Positions 25,963 to 35,032 of a stretch of 64,000 nt of DNA are shown in pieces. Position 1 is the first letter of the stretch; each line of letters begins with the position of its first letter. The translations under genes and the position numbers were made by a program. This stretch comes from Jidongwangia harbinensis. GTDB taxonomy: Bacteria > Actinomycetota > Actinomycetes > Mycobacteriales > Micromonosporaceae. Under the pieces are notes generated by a model. It saw only the letters and a program-made list of their open reading frames with translations. It had not been told where the DNA came from and ran no database searches. The DNA lies in NCBI RefSeq assembly GCF_020216025.1, contig NZ_JAIWNC010000003.1:368528-432527 (forward strand), given 5' to 3'.

Positions 25963-28900
25963 GTGGATGTGGCGGTGCTCGGGCCGGTCGAGGTGCGCAC
26001 CGACACCGGGGACCCGGTGCCGGTCGCGGGCGCCCGCCTGCGTACCCTCCTGACGCTTCTGGCTCTGGACGCCAACCGGATCGTGTCCGCGGACCGCCTG
26101 ATCGACGGGGTCTGGGGCGACGACCCGCCGGCCGGGGCGGGCAACGCCCTGCAGGCCCTGGTGTCCCGGCTCCGGCGGGTCGCGCCGGGCCTGGTGGTGG
26201 AGGCCGCGCCGGCCGGCTACCGGCTGGTCATCGAGCCGGACCGGGTGGACGCGCACCGGTTCGCCCGGCTGGCCGCCGAGGATCCGGCGACGGCGTTGCG
26301 GCTGTGGCGGGGGCCGCTGGAGTTCCCGGACGCGGCCCGCGCCTCCGCGGCCCGGCTGGACGGGCTGCGGCTGGCCGCGCTGCGCGGGCGGATCGCCGCC
26401 GACCTGCGCGCCGGGCGGGCCGTCGAGGTGGTGGCCGAGCTGACGGAGCTGGTGGCGGCGCACCCGCTGGACGAGCCGTTCGCGGCGCTGCTGATCCGGG
26501 CGCTGCGGGACACCGGCAGCCCGGGCCGGGCGTTGCAGGTGTACGAGACGACCCGGCGGCGGCTGGCCGACACGCTCGGCACCGACCCCAGCGCCGAACT
26601 CGCCGCCCTGCACCTGGAGCTGCTGCGGTCGCCGAAGGCGGCGCGCGGGAACCTGCCGGCCGAGCTGAGTTCGTTCGTGGGGCGGGACGCCGAGGTCCGC
26701 ACGGTCGCCGAGCTGATCGGCGCGCACCGGCTGGTCACGCTCACCGGCCCGGGCGGCAGCGGCAAGACCCGGCTGTCCGTGGAGGTGGGTGCCCGGGTCC
26801 CCGGCGACGTGTGGCGGGTGGAGCTGGCGCCGGTCACCGATCCGGCGGAGATTCCGGCGGCGATCCTGACCGCGTTGCGGCTGCGCAGCCGGGTGCTGGT
26901 GGACCGGCCGGGCCGGGGCGCGGCGTCCGAGGGCATGGAGCCGCTGACCCGGCTGTGCGAGGCGGTCGCGGGCCGGGAGATGGTGCTGATCCTGGACAAC
27001 TGCGAGCACCTGATCGGCGCCGCGGCCCGGGTGGCGGACCAGGTGCTGCGGGCCGCGCCGGGGTTGCGCCTGCTGGCCACCAGCCGGGAACCGCTGGGCC
27101 TGCCGGGTGAGCGGCTGTACCCGGTGGAACCGCTGGCGTTGCCGCCGGTGGACGCGACGCCGCGGGTGGCGGCCGGCTATCCGGCGGTGCGGCTGCTGGT
27201 GGAGCGGGCCGGTGCGGGCCTGACGCTGGACGGCGCGACCGCCGGGCCGGTGGTGCGGATCTGCCGGGCGCTGGACGGGATGCCGCTGGCCCTGGAGCTG
27301 GCCGCGGCCCGGTTGCGGACGCTCCCGGTGAACGTGCTGGCGGACCGCCTGGCCGACCGGTTCCGGCTGCTGACCGGCGGCAGCCGCACCGCGCTGCCGC
27401 GGCACCAGACGTTGCGCGCGGTGGTGGACTGGAGCTGGGATCTGCTGACCGAGCCGGAACGGCAGCTGTGGCGGCGGTTCGCGGTGTTCCACGGCGGCGC
27501 GGACGTGGCGGCGGTGGAGACGGTCTGCGCGGCCGACCTGGACCTGCTGGGTGCGCTGGTGGACAAGTCGCTGCTGACCCGGTCCGGCGACCGGTACCGG
27601 ATGTTGGAGACGATCCGGGAGTACGGCCTGGAGCGGCTGGCCGAGGCCGGCGAGGCGGAGTCGATGCGCCGCGCCCTGGCCGGTCACCTGCTCGCGCTGG
27701 CCCGGACGGCGGAGCCGGCGCTGCGCGGACCGGACCAACTGGTGTGGCTGCGGCGCCTCACCGCTGAACACGACAACCTGCACGCCGCGGTCCGTTCCGC
27801 CGTCGCGGCCGGTGACACCGCGACCGCGACCGCCCTGGTGGCGTGGCTGGGCTGGTACTGGTGGCTGAGTGGGCACCGCTCGGAGGCGCTCGCGCTGGCC
27901 CGGGACGTGCTGGCGATGACCGGGCCGGCGGACACCGACGAACGGGCGCTGGCGTACCTCTTCGGTGCCCTGCACGGTGTCGAGGGCAACGTCGGCATGG
28001 ACGTGGTGACGGGCTGGTTCCGGCAGGCCGAGCGGCTCGCCGCGGAGGGTACCCGGCCGCACCCGGCGCTGCGGCTGATCGGGCCGGCGGCCGGGATGCT
28101 GCAGGGCGGGTGGGACGGCGTGAACCCGGCCGGGCTGACCGTGCTGCGGGAGGATCCGGACCCGTGGCTGCGCGCCGCGGCGTACCTGATGACGGCCTTG
28201 ATCCGGATCAACTTCGGGCAGCCTACGGAGATCGCGGAGGCGGAGATGCGTACCGCGCTGGCGGGTTTCCGGGGGCTCGGCGAACGCTGGGGCATCGGGT
28301 TCTCGCTGAGCGCGCTGGGCGACCTGGCGGCGGCCCGCGGCGACTTCGCCCAGGCGGTGGCCTGGCAGCGGGAGGCGATCGCGCTGGTCCGCGAGGTCGG
28401 CGTCCGCGAGGACGTGCCGCAGATGCAGGCGAAGGCCGCGCACCAGCTGTGGATGGCCGGTGACCGGGCCGAGGCGCGGCGTCTGCTGCGCGAGGCGATG
28501 GCGGGTGCGGACGAGGTCGGCGTGCCCGAGGTGACCGCGTCGGTGCTGTACGGGCAGGCCACCATCGCCCGGGAGGACGGCGACCTGGACGAGGCGCGGG
28601 CCCGGATGACGGCCGCCCGGGCGCTCTTCGAGGAGTCGCACATGGCGCCGCAGTGGCGCGGCATGGTGCAGTCCACGCTCGGCCTGATCGAGGCCGCCGC
28701 GGGTGATCTGGCGACGGCCCGGCGGCTGCACGCCGAGGCGGTGGAGCTGGCGGTGTCCTCGAAGGATTCCCCCGTGGTGGCGATGACGCTGGCCGGCGCG
28801 GCGGACCTGGCGCTGCGCGACGGGGATCCGGCGCGGGCGGCCCGGCTGCTCGGCGCCGCGGTGGCGGTGCGCGGATCGGTGGACCGTACGCTGCCCGACG

Positions 28901-29082
28901 TGGACCGGGTGGAGCGGACCGCCCGGGCCGCCCTGGGCGACCCGGGCTTCGACACCTGCTACGCCGAGGGGCAGTCGGTGACGGTGGCGACCGCGATGGC
29001 GGCCACCGGCCTACACCCGCCGGCGGAACGCCCAGACGGAGAGCGGCGCGAACACCGCGAGCAGCGCGGCTGCCCACAGTAG
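25963..29082 (+). CDS. AfsR/SARP-type regulator with BTAD and NB-ARC-like ATPase domains
   Basis: A 1039-aa regulator. Residues 1-95 are an OmpR-like winged helix (AVLGPVEVRTDTGDPVPV, then LIDGVWGDDPP), followed by a BTAD domain to about 220. An NB-ARC-like ATPase has Walker A GPGGSGKTRL near residue 262, Walker B MVLILDNCEHL and the TSREPLGLPGE sensor. The C-terminal third is TPR-like. It probably activates nearby or secondary-metabolic genes; the converging DrrAB-like exporter is a candidate. The last 72 bases overlap the 3' end of the converging permease gene. No signal of frameshift. Confidence 0.92.
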   Translation: MDVAVLGPVEVRTDTGDPVPVAGARLRTLLTLLALDANRIVSADRLIDGVWGDDPPAGAGNALQALVSRLRRVAPGLVVEAAPAGYRLVIEPDRVDAHRFARLAAEDPATALRLWRGPLEFPDAARASAARLDGLRLAALRGRIAADLRAGRAVEVVAELTELVAAHPLDEPFAALLIRALRDTGSPGRALQVYETTRRRLADTLGTDPSAELAALHLELLRSPKAARGNLPAELSSFVGRDAEVRTVAELIGAHRLVTLTGPGGSGKTRLSVEVGARVPGDVWRVELAPVTDPAEIPAAILTALRLRSRVLVDRPGRGAASEGMEPLTRLCEAVAGREMVLILDNCEHLIGAAARVADQVLRAAPGLRLLATSREPLGLPGERLYPVEPLALPPVDATPRVAAGYPAVRLLVERAGAGLTLDGATAGPVVRICRALDGMPLALELAAARLRTLPVNVLADRLADRFRLLTGGSRTALPRHQTLRAVVDWSWDLLTEPERQLWRRFAVFHGGADVAAVETVCAADLDLLGALVDKSLLTRSGDRYRMLETIREYGLERLAEAGEAESMRRALAGHLLALARTAEPALRGPDQLVWLRRLTAEHDNLHAAVRSAVAAGDTATATALVAWLGWYWWLSGHRSEALALARDVLAMTGPADTDERALAYLFGALHGVEGNVGMDVVTGWFRQAERLAAEGTRPHPALRLIGPAAGMLQGGWDGVNPAGLTVLREDPDPWLRAAAYLMTALIRINFGQPTEIAEAEMRTALAGFRGLGERWGIGFSLSALGDLAAARGDFAQAVAWQREAIALVREVGVREDVPQMQAKAAHQLWMAGDRAEARRLLREAMAGADEVGVPEVTASVLYGQATIAREDGDLDEARARMTAARALFEESHMAPQWRGMVQSTLGLIEAAAGDLATARRLHAEAVELAVSSKDSPVVAMTLAGAADLALRDGDPARAARLLGAAVAVRGSVDRTLPDVDRVERTARAALGDPGFDTCYAEGQSVTVATAMAATGLHPPAERPDGERREHREQRGCPQ

Positions 29083-29802
29083 AGCCTGGGTGACCGGCCC
29101 GGCGACCGGGCCGCCGTTGAGCAGCCCGCGGATCGCGTCGGCGAGGACGGACACCGGGTTCACCTTCACCCAGGCCTGCAGCCAGCCCGGCATGGAGTCG
29201 GTGGGCGCGAACGCGTTGCTGGCGAAGGTCAGCGGGAACAGCAGCACGAACCCGAAGATCTGCACCTTCTCCGGCGCGCTGACCAGCATCGCCACCAGCA
29301 CCGACATCCAGGACGCGGCCATCCCGAAGACCAGCAGCAGCCCGAACGTGCCGAGCACCTCGAGCGGGCCGGTGGCGACCCGGAAGCCGAGGATCATGCC
29401 GACGCCGAGCAGGAGCGCCACCGCCCACGCCTGCTTGATCATGTCGGCGACGATCCGGCCGGCCAGCGGTGACCAGCGGGCGATCGGCAGCGAGCGGAGC
29501 CGGTCGAACACGCCCTTGGACAGGTCGGTGTTCAGTCCGACGCCGGTGTTCAGCGTGGCGAACAGCAGGTTCTGCACGATGATGCCGGACAGGCCGAACG
29601 CCAGGTAGTCGCCCGGCGACCCGGCGATGGCACCGCCGAAGACGTACGTGAACAGCAGCAGGAACATCACCGGCTGCACGCTGAAGTCGAGCAGTTCGAA
29701 CGGGTTGTGCTTGATCTGGACCAGCGTGCGCCAGGCCAGCGTGCCGGTGTGCCGGAGGCCGTCGGCGATGCGCACCCGGGGTTCGGCGGCAAGGACCGTC
29801 AT
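29011..29802 (-). CDS. ABC-2 type transporter permease (DrrB-like)
   Basis: A 263-aa permease with six hydrophobic helices and the ABC-2 signature region FGLSGIIVQNLLFATLNTGVG followed by KGVFDRLRSLPIARW and the C-terminal NPVSVLADAIRGLL. These match the daunorubicin-resistance DrrB group of lipid or drug exporters. Its ATG at 29802 overlaps the ATPase stop (ATGA), so the two are coupled. The 3' end overlaps the end of the AfsR-like gene by 72 bases on the other strand; the final FRRRV and stop are encoded in that shared region. Confidence 0.93.
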   Translation of the reverse strand: MTVLAAEPRVRIADGLRHTGTLAWRTLVQIKHNPFELLDFSVQPVMFLLLFTYVFGGAIAGSPGDYLAFGLSGIIVQNLLFATLNTGVGLNTDLSKGVFDRLRSLPIARWSPLAGRIVADMIKQAWAVALLLGVGMILGFRVATGPLEVLGTFGLLLVFGMAASWMSVLVAMLVSAPEKVQIFGFVLLFPLTFASNAFAPTDSMPGWLQAWVKVNPVSVLADAIRGLLNGGPVAGPVTQALLWAAALLAVFAPLSVWAFRRRV

Positions 29803-30746
29803 GCGGGCACCCCTTCCGGTGCGGGCCGGCCGGTGAGGCTCAGGAAGACCTCGTCCAGGCTGGGACTGCGCAGCGCGAGTTCCGCGACGGCCAGGCCGCC
29901 GTCGTCGAGCCGACGGACCAGGTGGGCGAGCGCGCCGGGGTCGGTGACCGGGGCGGTCACCACGCCGCCGGTGGCGTCCACCGGTCCGGCGGCGACCAGG
30001 CGTACCAAAGCGACGATCATGTCCAGGTCCGCCTCGGCGGACGGGCGTACCGTCACGGTCTGCCGTCCGGTCCGGGCCTTGAGCTGGTCCGACGTGCCGG
30101 TGGCGACGACCCGGCCGTGGTCGATCACCACGATCTCGTCGGCCAGCTGGTCCGCCTCGTCCAGGTACTGCGTGGTGAGCAGCACGGTGACGCCGTCCGC
30201 GACCAGGCCGCGGACGATGTCCCACATCTCGTTGCGGCTGCGCGGGTCCAGGCCGGTGGTCGGCTCGTCCAGGAACAGCAGCCGGGGGCGGCCGACCAGG
30301 CTGGCGGCCAGGTCCAGCCGGCGGCGCATGCCGCCGGAGAACTTGCCGGCCGCCCGGTCCGCCGCGTCGTCCAGGCGGAACTCGGCGAGCAGTTCCCGGG
30401 CGCGCGCCTTGGCGTCACGGCGGGGCAGGCCGAGCAGCCGGCCGATGAGGATCAGGTTCTCCGCGCCGGTCAGCGTCTCGTCGACCGACGCGTACTGGCC
30501 GGTGAGGCCGATCAGCCGGCGCACCTGGTGGGCCTCGCGGACGACGTCGTAGCCGCCCACCGTGGCGTGGCCCTGGTCGGGGCGGAGCAGGGTGGCCAGC
30601 ACCCGCACCGCGGTGGTCTTGCCCGCACCGTTCGGCCCCAGCAGGCCCAGCACGGTACCGGTGCGGACGGCGAGGTCGACGCCGGCCAGGGCGGTGGTGT
30701 CGCCGAAGCGTTGCACCAGCCCCTCGGCGACGATCGCGTTCGTCAT
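29799..30746 (-). CDS. ABC transporter ATP-binding protein (DrrA-like)
   Basis: A 315-aa ATPase that would power export with the coupled permease. It has Walker A GPNGAGKTTAVRVL, signature FSGGMRRRLDLAASLVGRP, Walker B LLFLDEPTTGLDPRSR and the H-loop region LLTTQYLDEADQLAD. The C-terminal 80 residues match the DUF4162-like domain of DrrA proteins. The ATG at 30746 begins TNAIVAEGLVQRFG. Substrate is not shown; homologues export anthracyclines, other secondary metabolites or lipids. Upstream lies a membrane protein operon on the same strand ending 23 bases away. Confidence 0.94.
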   Translation of the reverse strand: MTNAIVAEGLVQRFGDTTALAGVDLAVRTGTVLGLLGPNGAGKTTAVRVLATLLRPDQGHATVGGYDVVREAHQVRRLIGLTGQYASVDETLTGAENLILIGRLLGLPRRDAKARARELLAEFRLDDAADRAAGKFSGGMRRRLDLAASLVGRPRLLFLDEPTTGLDPRSRNEMWDIVRGLVADGVTVLLTTQYLDEADQLADEIVVIDHGRVVATGTSDQLKARTGRQTVTVRPSAEADLDMIVALVRLVAAGPVDATGGVVTAPVTDPGALAHLVRRLDDGGLAVAELALRSPSLDEVFLSLTGRPAPEGVPA

Positions 30747-30769
30747 GGTGGTGTCTCCCGTCGTGGTGG

Positions 30770-31939
30770 TTACGACGGAAGACTGCGCCGCTCCCCTGAC
30801 ATCTCCCTGACGTCCGCGCCGGCGTCGGTGTCAGCGCGTGTCAGCGGCATCCAGATCAGCAGCGCCAGGCCGACGTAGACGTAGATGTTGCCGCCGAGCA
30901 GTTCCAGCGGCGGCCGCGGCCGTTTCTCCCACACCCACAGCAGCCGCGACGTCATCAGCAGATAGGCGACCGCGCCCAGGTACAGCGGTCGGCGGTCGCG
31001 CGACGTCAGCCCGGTGTCCACGCACCGGATCAGCGCGGGCAGCAGCCACACGCAGTGGTGCACCCAGCTGACCGGGCTGATCAGGCAGCCCAGCACGCCG
31101 GTCAGCGCGAGGCCGCCGACCACGTCGGCCCCGGCCCGGCGCACCCGCCAGGCCCACAGGGCCAGAACCGCCAGGACCAGGACCACCCACACGTACGGCG
31201 CGACGGCGTCGATCGGCAGCCGGGCGAGATAGCCGCGCAGGCTCTGGTTGGAGACGTACGACAGCACGCCGACCCGGTTCGTGTCCCAAAGCGCCGACGT
31301 CCAGAACTCCCGCGACTCGTCCGGGAACACCGCGGCGGCGACCAGCGTGGCCCCCGCCGCCGTGCCCATGGCGGTCAGGGCCGCCCGCCATCGGCCGGTG
31401 ACCAGCAGGTACAGGATGAACACGCCCGGCGTCAGCTTGATCGCGGTGGCCAGCCCGATGCCCACGCCCGCCCAGCGCCGGCCGCGGCCCACCCCGAACA
31501 GCACATCGGCCGCCACCAGAGCCAGCAGCAGCGTGTTGACCTGCCCGAACGTGATCGTCTCGCGGACCGGCTCGAACGCGACCGCGAGGCACAGGGCGAC
31601 GGCGAACGCGAACCAGGCCGACCGTCCGGGGCGCGGCGCCAGCCACCACACGAGCAGCCCGGTGGTGCCCACGGTGGCCACGGTGGCCAGCACCACGACG
31701 GCCGCGAACGGCAGCACCGCCATCGGCGCCATCAGCAACCCGGCGAACGGCGGATAGGTGAACCCGTACGGCGTGCCGGGGCGCAACCAGTCGTAGACCA
31801 TGCCGGCGTCGTCGTACCAGTACCGGATCGCGCCGTAGTAGACCTTGGAGTCGAAGAACCCGTTGCGCGTCTCGGCCAGCCACACGATGCCCACGGTGAG
31901 CAGCACGAGCCCGGCGACGATCGACACTTTTTTGATCAT
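30770..31939 (-). CDS. Polyprenol-phosphate mannose-dependent glycosyltransferase-like (GT87) membrane protein
   Basis: A 389-aa protein with about ten hydrophobic helices and a GT87 (DUF2029) pattern. The first extracytoplasmic loop carries FFDSKVYYGAIRYWYDDAG with acidic residues, followed by YGFTYPPFAGLLMAP, and SPVSWVHHCVWLLPALI occurs near the C-terminus. Family members such as mycobacterial PimE use polyprenol-phosphate-mannose to extend PIM or lipoarabinomannan-like glycans. Its ATG at 31939 overlaps the stop of the MptB-like gene (ATGA), so the two are cotranscribed and probably act in the same envelope mannan pathway. Confidence 0.86.
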   Translation of the reverse strand: MIKKVSIVAGLVLLTVGIVWLAETRNGFFDSKVYYGAIRYWYDDAGMVYDWLRPGTPYGFTYPPFAGLLMAPMAVLPFAAVVVLATVATVGTTGLLVWWLAPRPGRSAWFAFAVALCLAVAFEPVRETITFGQVNTLLLALVAADVLFGVGRGRRWAGVGIGLATAIKLTPGVFILYLLVTGRWRAALTAMGTAAGATLVAAAVFPDESREFWTSALWDTNRVGVLSYVSNQSLRGYLARLPIDAVAPYVWVVLVLAVLALWAWRVRRAGADVVGGLALTGVLGCLISPVSWVHHCVWLLPALIRCVDTGLTSRDRRPLYLGAVAYLLMTSRLLWVWEKRPRPPLELLGGNIYVYVGLALLIWMPLTRADTDAGADVREMSGERRSLPS

Positions 31940-33387
31940 GGCCGTCGCCCTCGCCGGACCAGCAGCACCACGACCAGGGCGGTCATCGCCACCGCGCCCT
32001 GCGTCTTGACCGCGAGCGCCAGGTTGTACCCGTCCGGCAGGCACAGCACACCGGCGACCGCGCACGGCAGCACCAGCCACCGGGTGTCCCGGCGCTGCGT
32101 CGCGGCCAGCACGGCCAGCGGCCAGGTGAGATACCACGGGTGGAAGACCGGGGCCAGCGCGACCGTCGCGGCCAGCGCCAGGCCCGCGCCGAGCAGCGCG
32201 TCGCTGCGCCGGGCCCGCCAGCAGAGCGCGATCAGCACCGCGACCAGGACGGCGATGCCCAGAACCCGGGTCACGGGTACGGCCTCCCAGCCGGCCCCGA
32301 ACGCCTGCCCGGCCAGGTTCACCGTCATGCCGACCGCGGTCGACGGCGACGTCCACTGCACCGAGGCGCCGCTGCCGGTGAGCCCGCGGATCCAGCCGAA
32401 GCCCAGCCCCGAGGCGAGCGACACCCCGGCCAGCACGGCGAGCGCCCCGCCACCGACCAGCACCGCGGGCCGCACCAGCGTCCCCCAGCGCACTACCGCC
32501 GGCTCTCGCACCGCGGGCTCTCGCACCGCCGGGTCTCGCACCGCCGGGTCTCGCACCGCCGGGTCGGGGCGACCGGCCCGGGCCGCCGCCAGGACCGCGA
32601 ACGGGAGGACCACCAGGGCGGTCGCCTTCACCCCGACCGCCAGGCCGAGCAACGCGCCGGCGGCCAGCAGCGGCCCGGCCGCGCGCCCCCGGGCCGCCAC
32701 CGCGAGGCCCGCCACCAGCAGGCCGACCATCACGGCGTCGTTGTGCGCGCCGGAGACCAGGTGCACGGCGACCAGCGGGCAGGCCAGCGCCAGCCACACC
32801 GCCCGCTTGAGATCCACTCCGGTGCGGCGGGTCAGCGCCGGCAGGCTCACCGCGATCAGCACCACGCCCAGCACGGACACCACCCGCAGCGCGGCCAGCA
32901 CCCCGGCCAGCGAGCCGCCCAGCGCCGACGCCGCCGCGGCGATCAGCAGGAACACCGGCCCGTACGGCGCCGGCGCGTCCCGCCAGGTCGGCGACACCGC
33001 GTCCAGCCACGGGCACCCCAGCGCCTGGACCCCGGCCGCGTACGGGTCCAGCCCGGCCGCGAGCGCATGCCCCTGACAGGCGTACGAATACACGTCGTAA
33101 CTACCCAGCGGCAGCACCGGCAGCAGCGGCAGCACCCAGAGGGCGGCCGTCAGGTACGCCCACCGCGCCGACGGCACGACGGTCCGGCCGTACCACCACG
33201 CGCCGGTCAACAGGACCGTGCCGAGCAGCCAGGTCAGCGGCGCCAGCAGGCCGCTCTGTCCGGCCAGGACGGTGCCGGGGGTCATGGTCGGCTGCCACGG
33301 CCGGTCCGCGCCGCCCGCGTACGCCGCCACCGCCAGCAGCACACTTCCCGCCAGGCCCGCGGATCGGACGAGCGCGGGCCGGGACAT
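31936..33387 (-). CDS. MptB-like alpha-1,6-mannosyltransferase membrane protein
   Basis: A 483-aa multi-spanning GT-C protein. The conserved loop PLGSYDVYSYACQGHALA, then GLDPYAAGVQALG and APYGPVFLLIAA, matches MptA/MptB enzymes that build the lipomannan backbone in actinobacteria. A cytoplasmic loop contains five tandem (D/E)PAVR pentapeptides (32500-32577), encoded by 15-bp repeats. The ATG at 33387 follows a TAGGGT box by seven bases. Divergent transcription with the membrane protein at 33446 leaves only 58 bases, which must hold both promoters. Confidence 0.85.
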   Translation of the reverse strand: MSRPALVRSAGLAGSVLLAVAAYAGGADRPWQPTMTPGTVLAGQSGLLAPLTWLLGTVLLTGAWWYGRTVVPSARWAYLTAALWVLPLLPVLPLGSYDVYSYACQGHALAAGLDPYAAGVQALGCPWLDAVSPTWRDAPAPYGPVFLLIAAAASALGGSLAGVLAALRVVSVLGVVLIAVSLPALTRRTGVDLKRAVWLALACPLVAVHLVSGAHNDAVMVGLLVAGLAVAARGRAAGPLLAAGALLGLAVGVKATALVVLPFAVLAAARAGRPDPAVRDPAVRDPAVREPAVREPAVVRWGTLVRPAVLVGGGALAVLAGVSLASGLGFGWIRGLTGSGASVQWTSPSTAVGMTVNLAGQAFGAGWEAVPVTRVLGIAVLVAVLIALCWRARRSDALLGAGLALAATVALAPVFHPWYLTWPLAVLAATQRRDTRWLVLPCAVAGVLCLPDGYNLALAVKTQGAVAMTALVVVLLVRRGRRP

Positions 33388-33445
33388 GGCGGCCACCCTA
33401 CCGTGACGCGCAGCGACCATCGGGCAGCCCGGTATGGTCGGCGGC

Positions 33446-35023
33446 GTGTGGAGCCGGCGCGGGGAGCGGTGGGTCGTCGCCGGGCTGCCGGCGGCGCTCG
33501 CGGTCGCGTACCTCCTGCTCCCCCGGATGGGCTCGGACCTGTCCGCCCAGGTCGCCCGCGCCGGGTTCTTCGCCGAGCACGGCTGGACCCCGGTGGACCT
33601 GCGGTGGTACGGCGGCGTCAACCAGCTCGGCTACAGCCTGGTGTCGCAGCCCGTGATGGCCACGCTCGGTGTCCGGGTCACCGGCGCGCTCACCCTGGTG
33701 CTGACGTCGCTGGCGTTCGCCACCCTGCTCCGCCGCACCGGCGCGGCGCGACCCCTCGCCGGGGCGGTGCTCGGCACGCTGTGCATCGCCGGGAACCTGG
33801 TCTCCGGCCGGGTGACGTACGCGATCGGTGTGCTCTTCGGCGTGCTCGCGCTGCTCCTGCTGACGTATCCCCGGCTGCGCTGGGCCGCCGCCGTGTCCAG
33901 CCTGCTGGCGTCCGCGGCCAGCCCGGTCGCCGGCCTGTTCCTCGGCCTGGCCGGCGTGGCGCTGATCGGGTCCGGCCGGATCCGCCGCGGGCTGGTCGTC
34001 GCGGTGCCGGCCGCGGTGCCGCTGACGCTGATGGCCGGGCTGTTCGGCGACGGCGGCTGGATGAACATCGGCCGCACCGACGCGCTGCGCGCCGTGGTCA
34101 CCAGCCTGCTCGTCGCCGCGCTGGTGCCGCTGCGCCCGGTCCGGATCGCCGGCCTGCTGTCCGCGGGCGGGGTGCTCGCCGCGGCGCTGGTGCACACGCC
34201 GGTCGGGCTGAACGCGACCCGGCTGGTGACGATGTTCGCGCTGCCGGTGCTGGCCGCCTACGCCGCGGTGCCGGCGCTGCGCCGCCCGGCCGCCGCGGCA
34301 GAGGACCCGCCGCCCGCCGGCCACACCGATCGCCGGGTGCCGGTCTGGGTGCTGGTGCCGGTGCTGGCCGCGGTGTGCTGGTGGCAGCCGCCGGTGGTGG
34401 TCGCCGACGTCGCCGACCTCGGCAACCCCACCGCCGAACCGGAGTACTTCGCGCCGCTGCGGGACCGGCTCGCCGCCCTCCCGCTGGCCGGCCGGGTGGA
34501 GATTCCGCCGACCCGGGCGTACTGGGAGTCGGCGTACCTCGGGGAGGTGCCGCTGGCCCGCGGCTGGCTCCGGCAGGCCGACATCGACCGCAACCCGCTG
34601 TTCTTCGCCACCGTGCCGGGCGCCGCCGGCACCGGGGTGCCGCTGACCGCCGAGAATTACCGCGCCTGGCTGGCCGACCATTCGGTACAGTACGTCGCCG
34701 TGCCGGACGCCGAACTGTCCTGGGTGGGCCGGGCCGAGGCGCAGTTGGTCGGGCGCGGTCAGCCCTACCTGCGGCCGATCTGGTCGGATCGGCACTGGCG
34801 GCTGTACGCGGTCGCCGATCCGCAGCCGATCGTCGCCCCGCCCGCGACGCTGGTCGCGCACACCGCCGCGAGCCTGACGTTCGACGCCCCGGCCGGCGGC
34901 AACGTCGCGATCCGGGTGCGGTACCACCGGTGGCTGCGGACGCCGGGGGCGGTCGTCGCGGCGTCCGGCACGTGGACCGTGGTCCGGGTGCCCGCCGCCG
35001 GCCGTTACACGCTGACCAGTTAG
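33446..35023 (+). CDS. Integral membrane protein, unrecognised
   Basis: A 525-aa protein with about ten hydrophobic helices over residues 1-325 and an extracytoplasmic C-terminal domain (about 330-525) ending in a beta-rich segment. The first loop is acidic (GSDLSAQVARAGFFAEHGWTP), reminiscent of GT-C proteins, but I see no family motif that settles the function. The GTG at 33446 is seven bases after a TATGGT box. Divergent neighbours are MptB- and GT87-like, so an envelope glycan role is a reasonable inference. A methyltransferase gene starts ten bases after the stop. Confidence 0.72.
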   Translation: MWSRRGERWVVAGLPAALAVAYLLLPRMGSDLSAQVARAGFFAEHGWTPVDLRWYGGVNQLGYSLVSQPVMATLGVRVTGALTLVLTSLAFATLLRRTGAARPLAGAVLGTLCIAGNLVSGRVTYAIGVLFGVLALLLLTYPRLRWAAAVSSLLASAASPVAGLFLGLAGVALIGSGRIRRGLVVAVPAAVPLTLMAGLFGDGGWMNIGRTDALRAVVTSLLVAALVPLRPVRIAGLLSAGGVLAAALVHTPVGLNATRLVTMFALPVLAAYAAVPALRRPAAAAEDPPPAGHTDRRVPVWVLVPVLAAVCWWQPPVVVADVADLGNPTAEPEYFAPLRDRLAALPLAGRVEIPPTRAYWESAYLGEVPLARGWLRQADIDRNPLFFATVPGAAGTGVPLTAENYRAWLADHSVQYVAVPDAELSWVGRAEAQLVGRGQPYLRPIWSDRHWRLYAVADPQPIVAPPATLVAHTAASLTFDAPAGGNVAIRVRYHRWLRTPGAVVAASGTWTVVRVPAAGRYTLTS

Positions 35024-35032
35024 GACGCCACC

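Noticed and set aside
25945..28731. A 928-residue minus-strand frame
   Set aside because: Antisense to the AfsR-like regulator; Arg/Gln/His-rich, without any recognisable motif.
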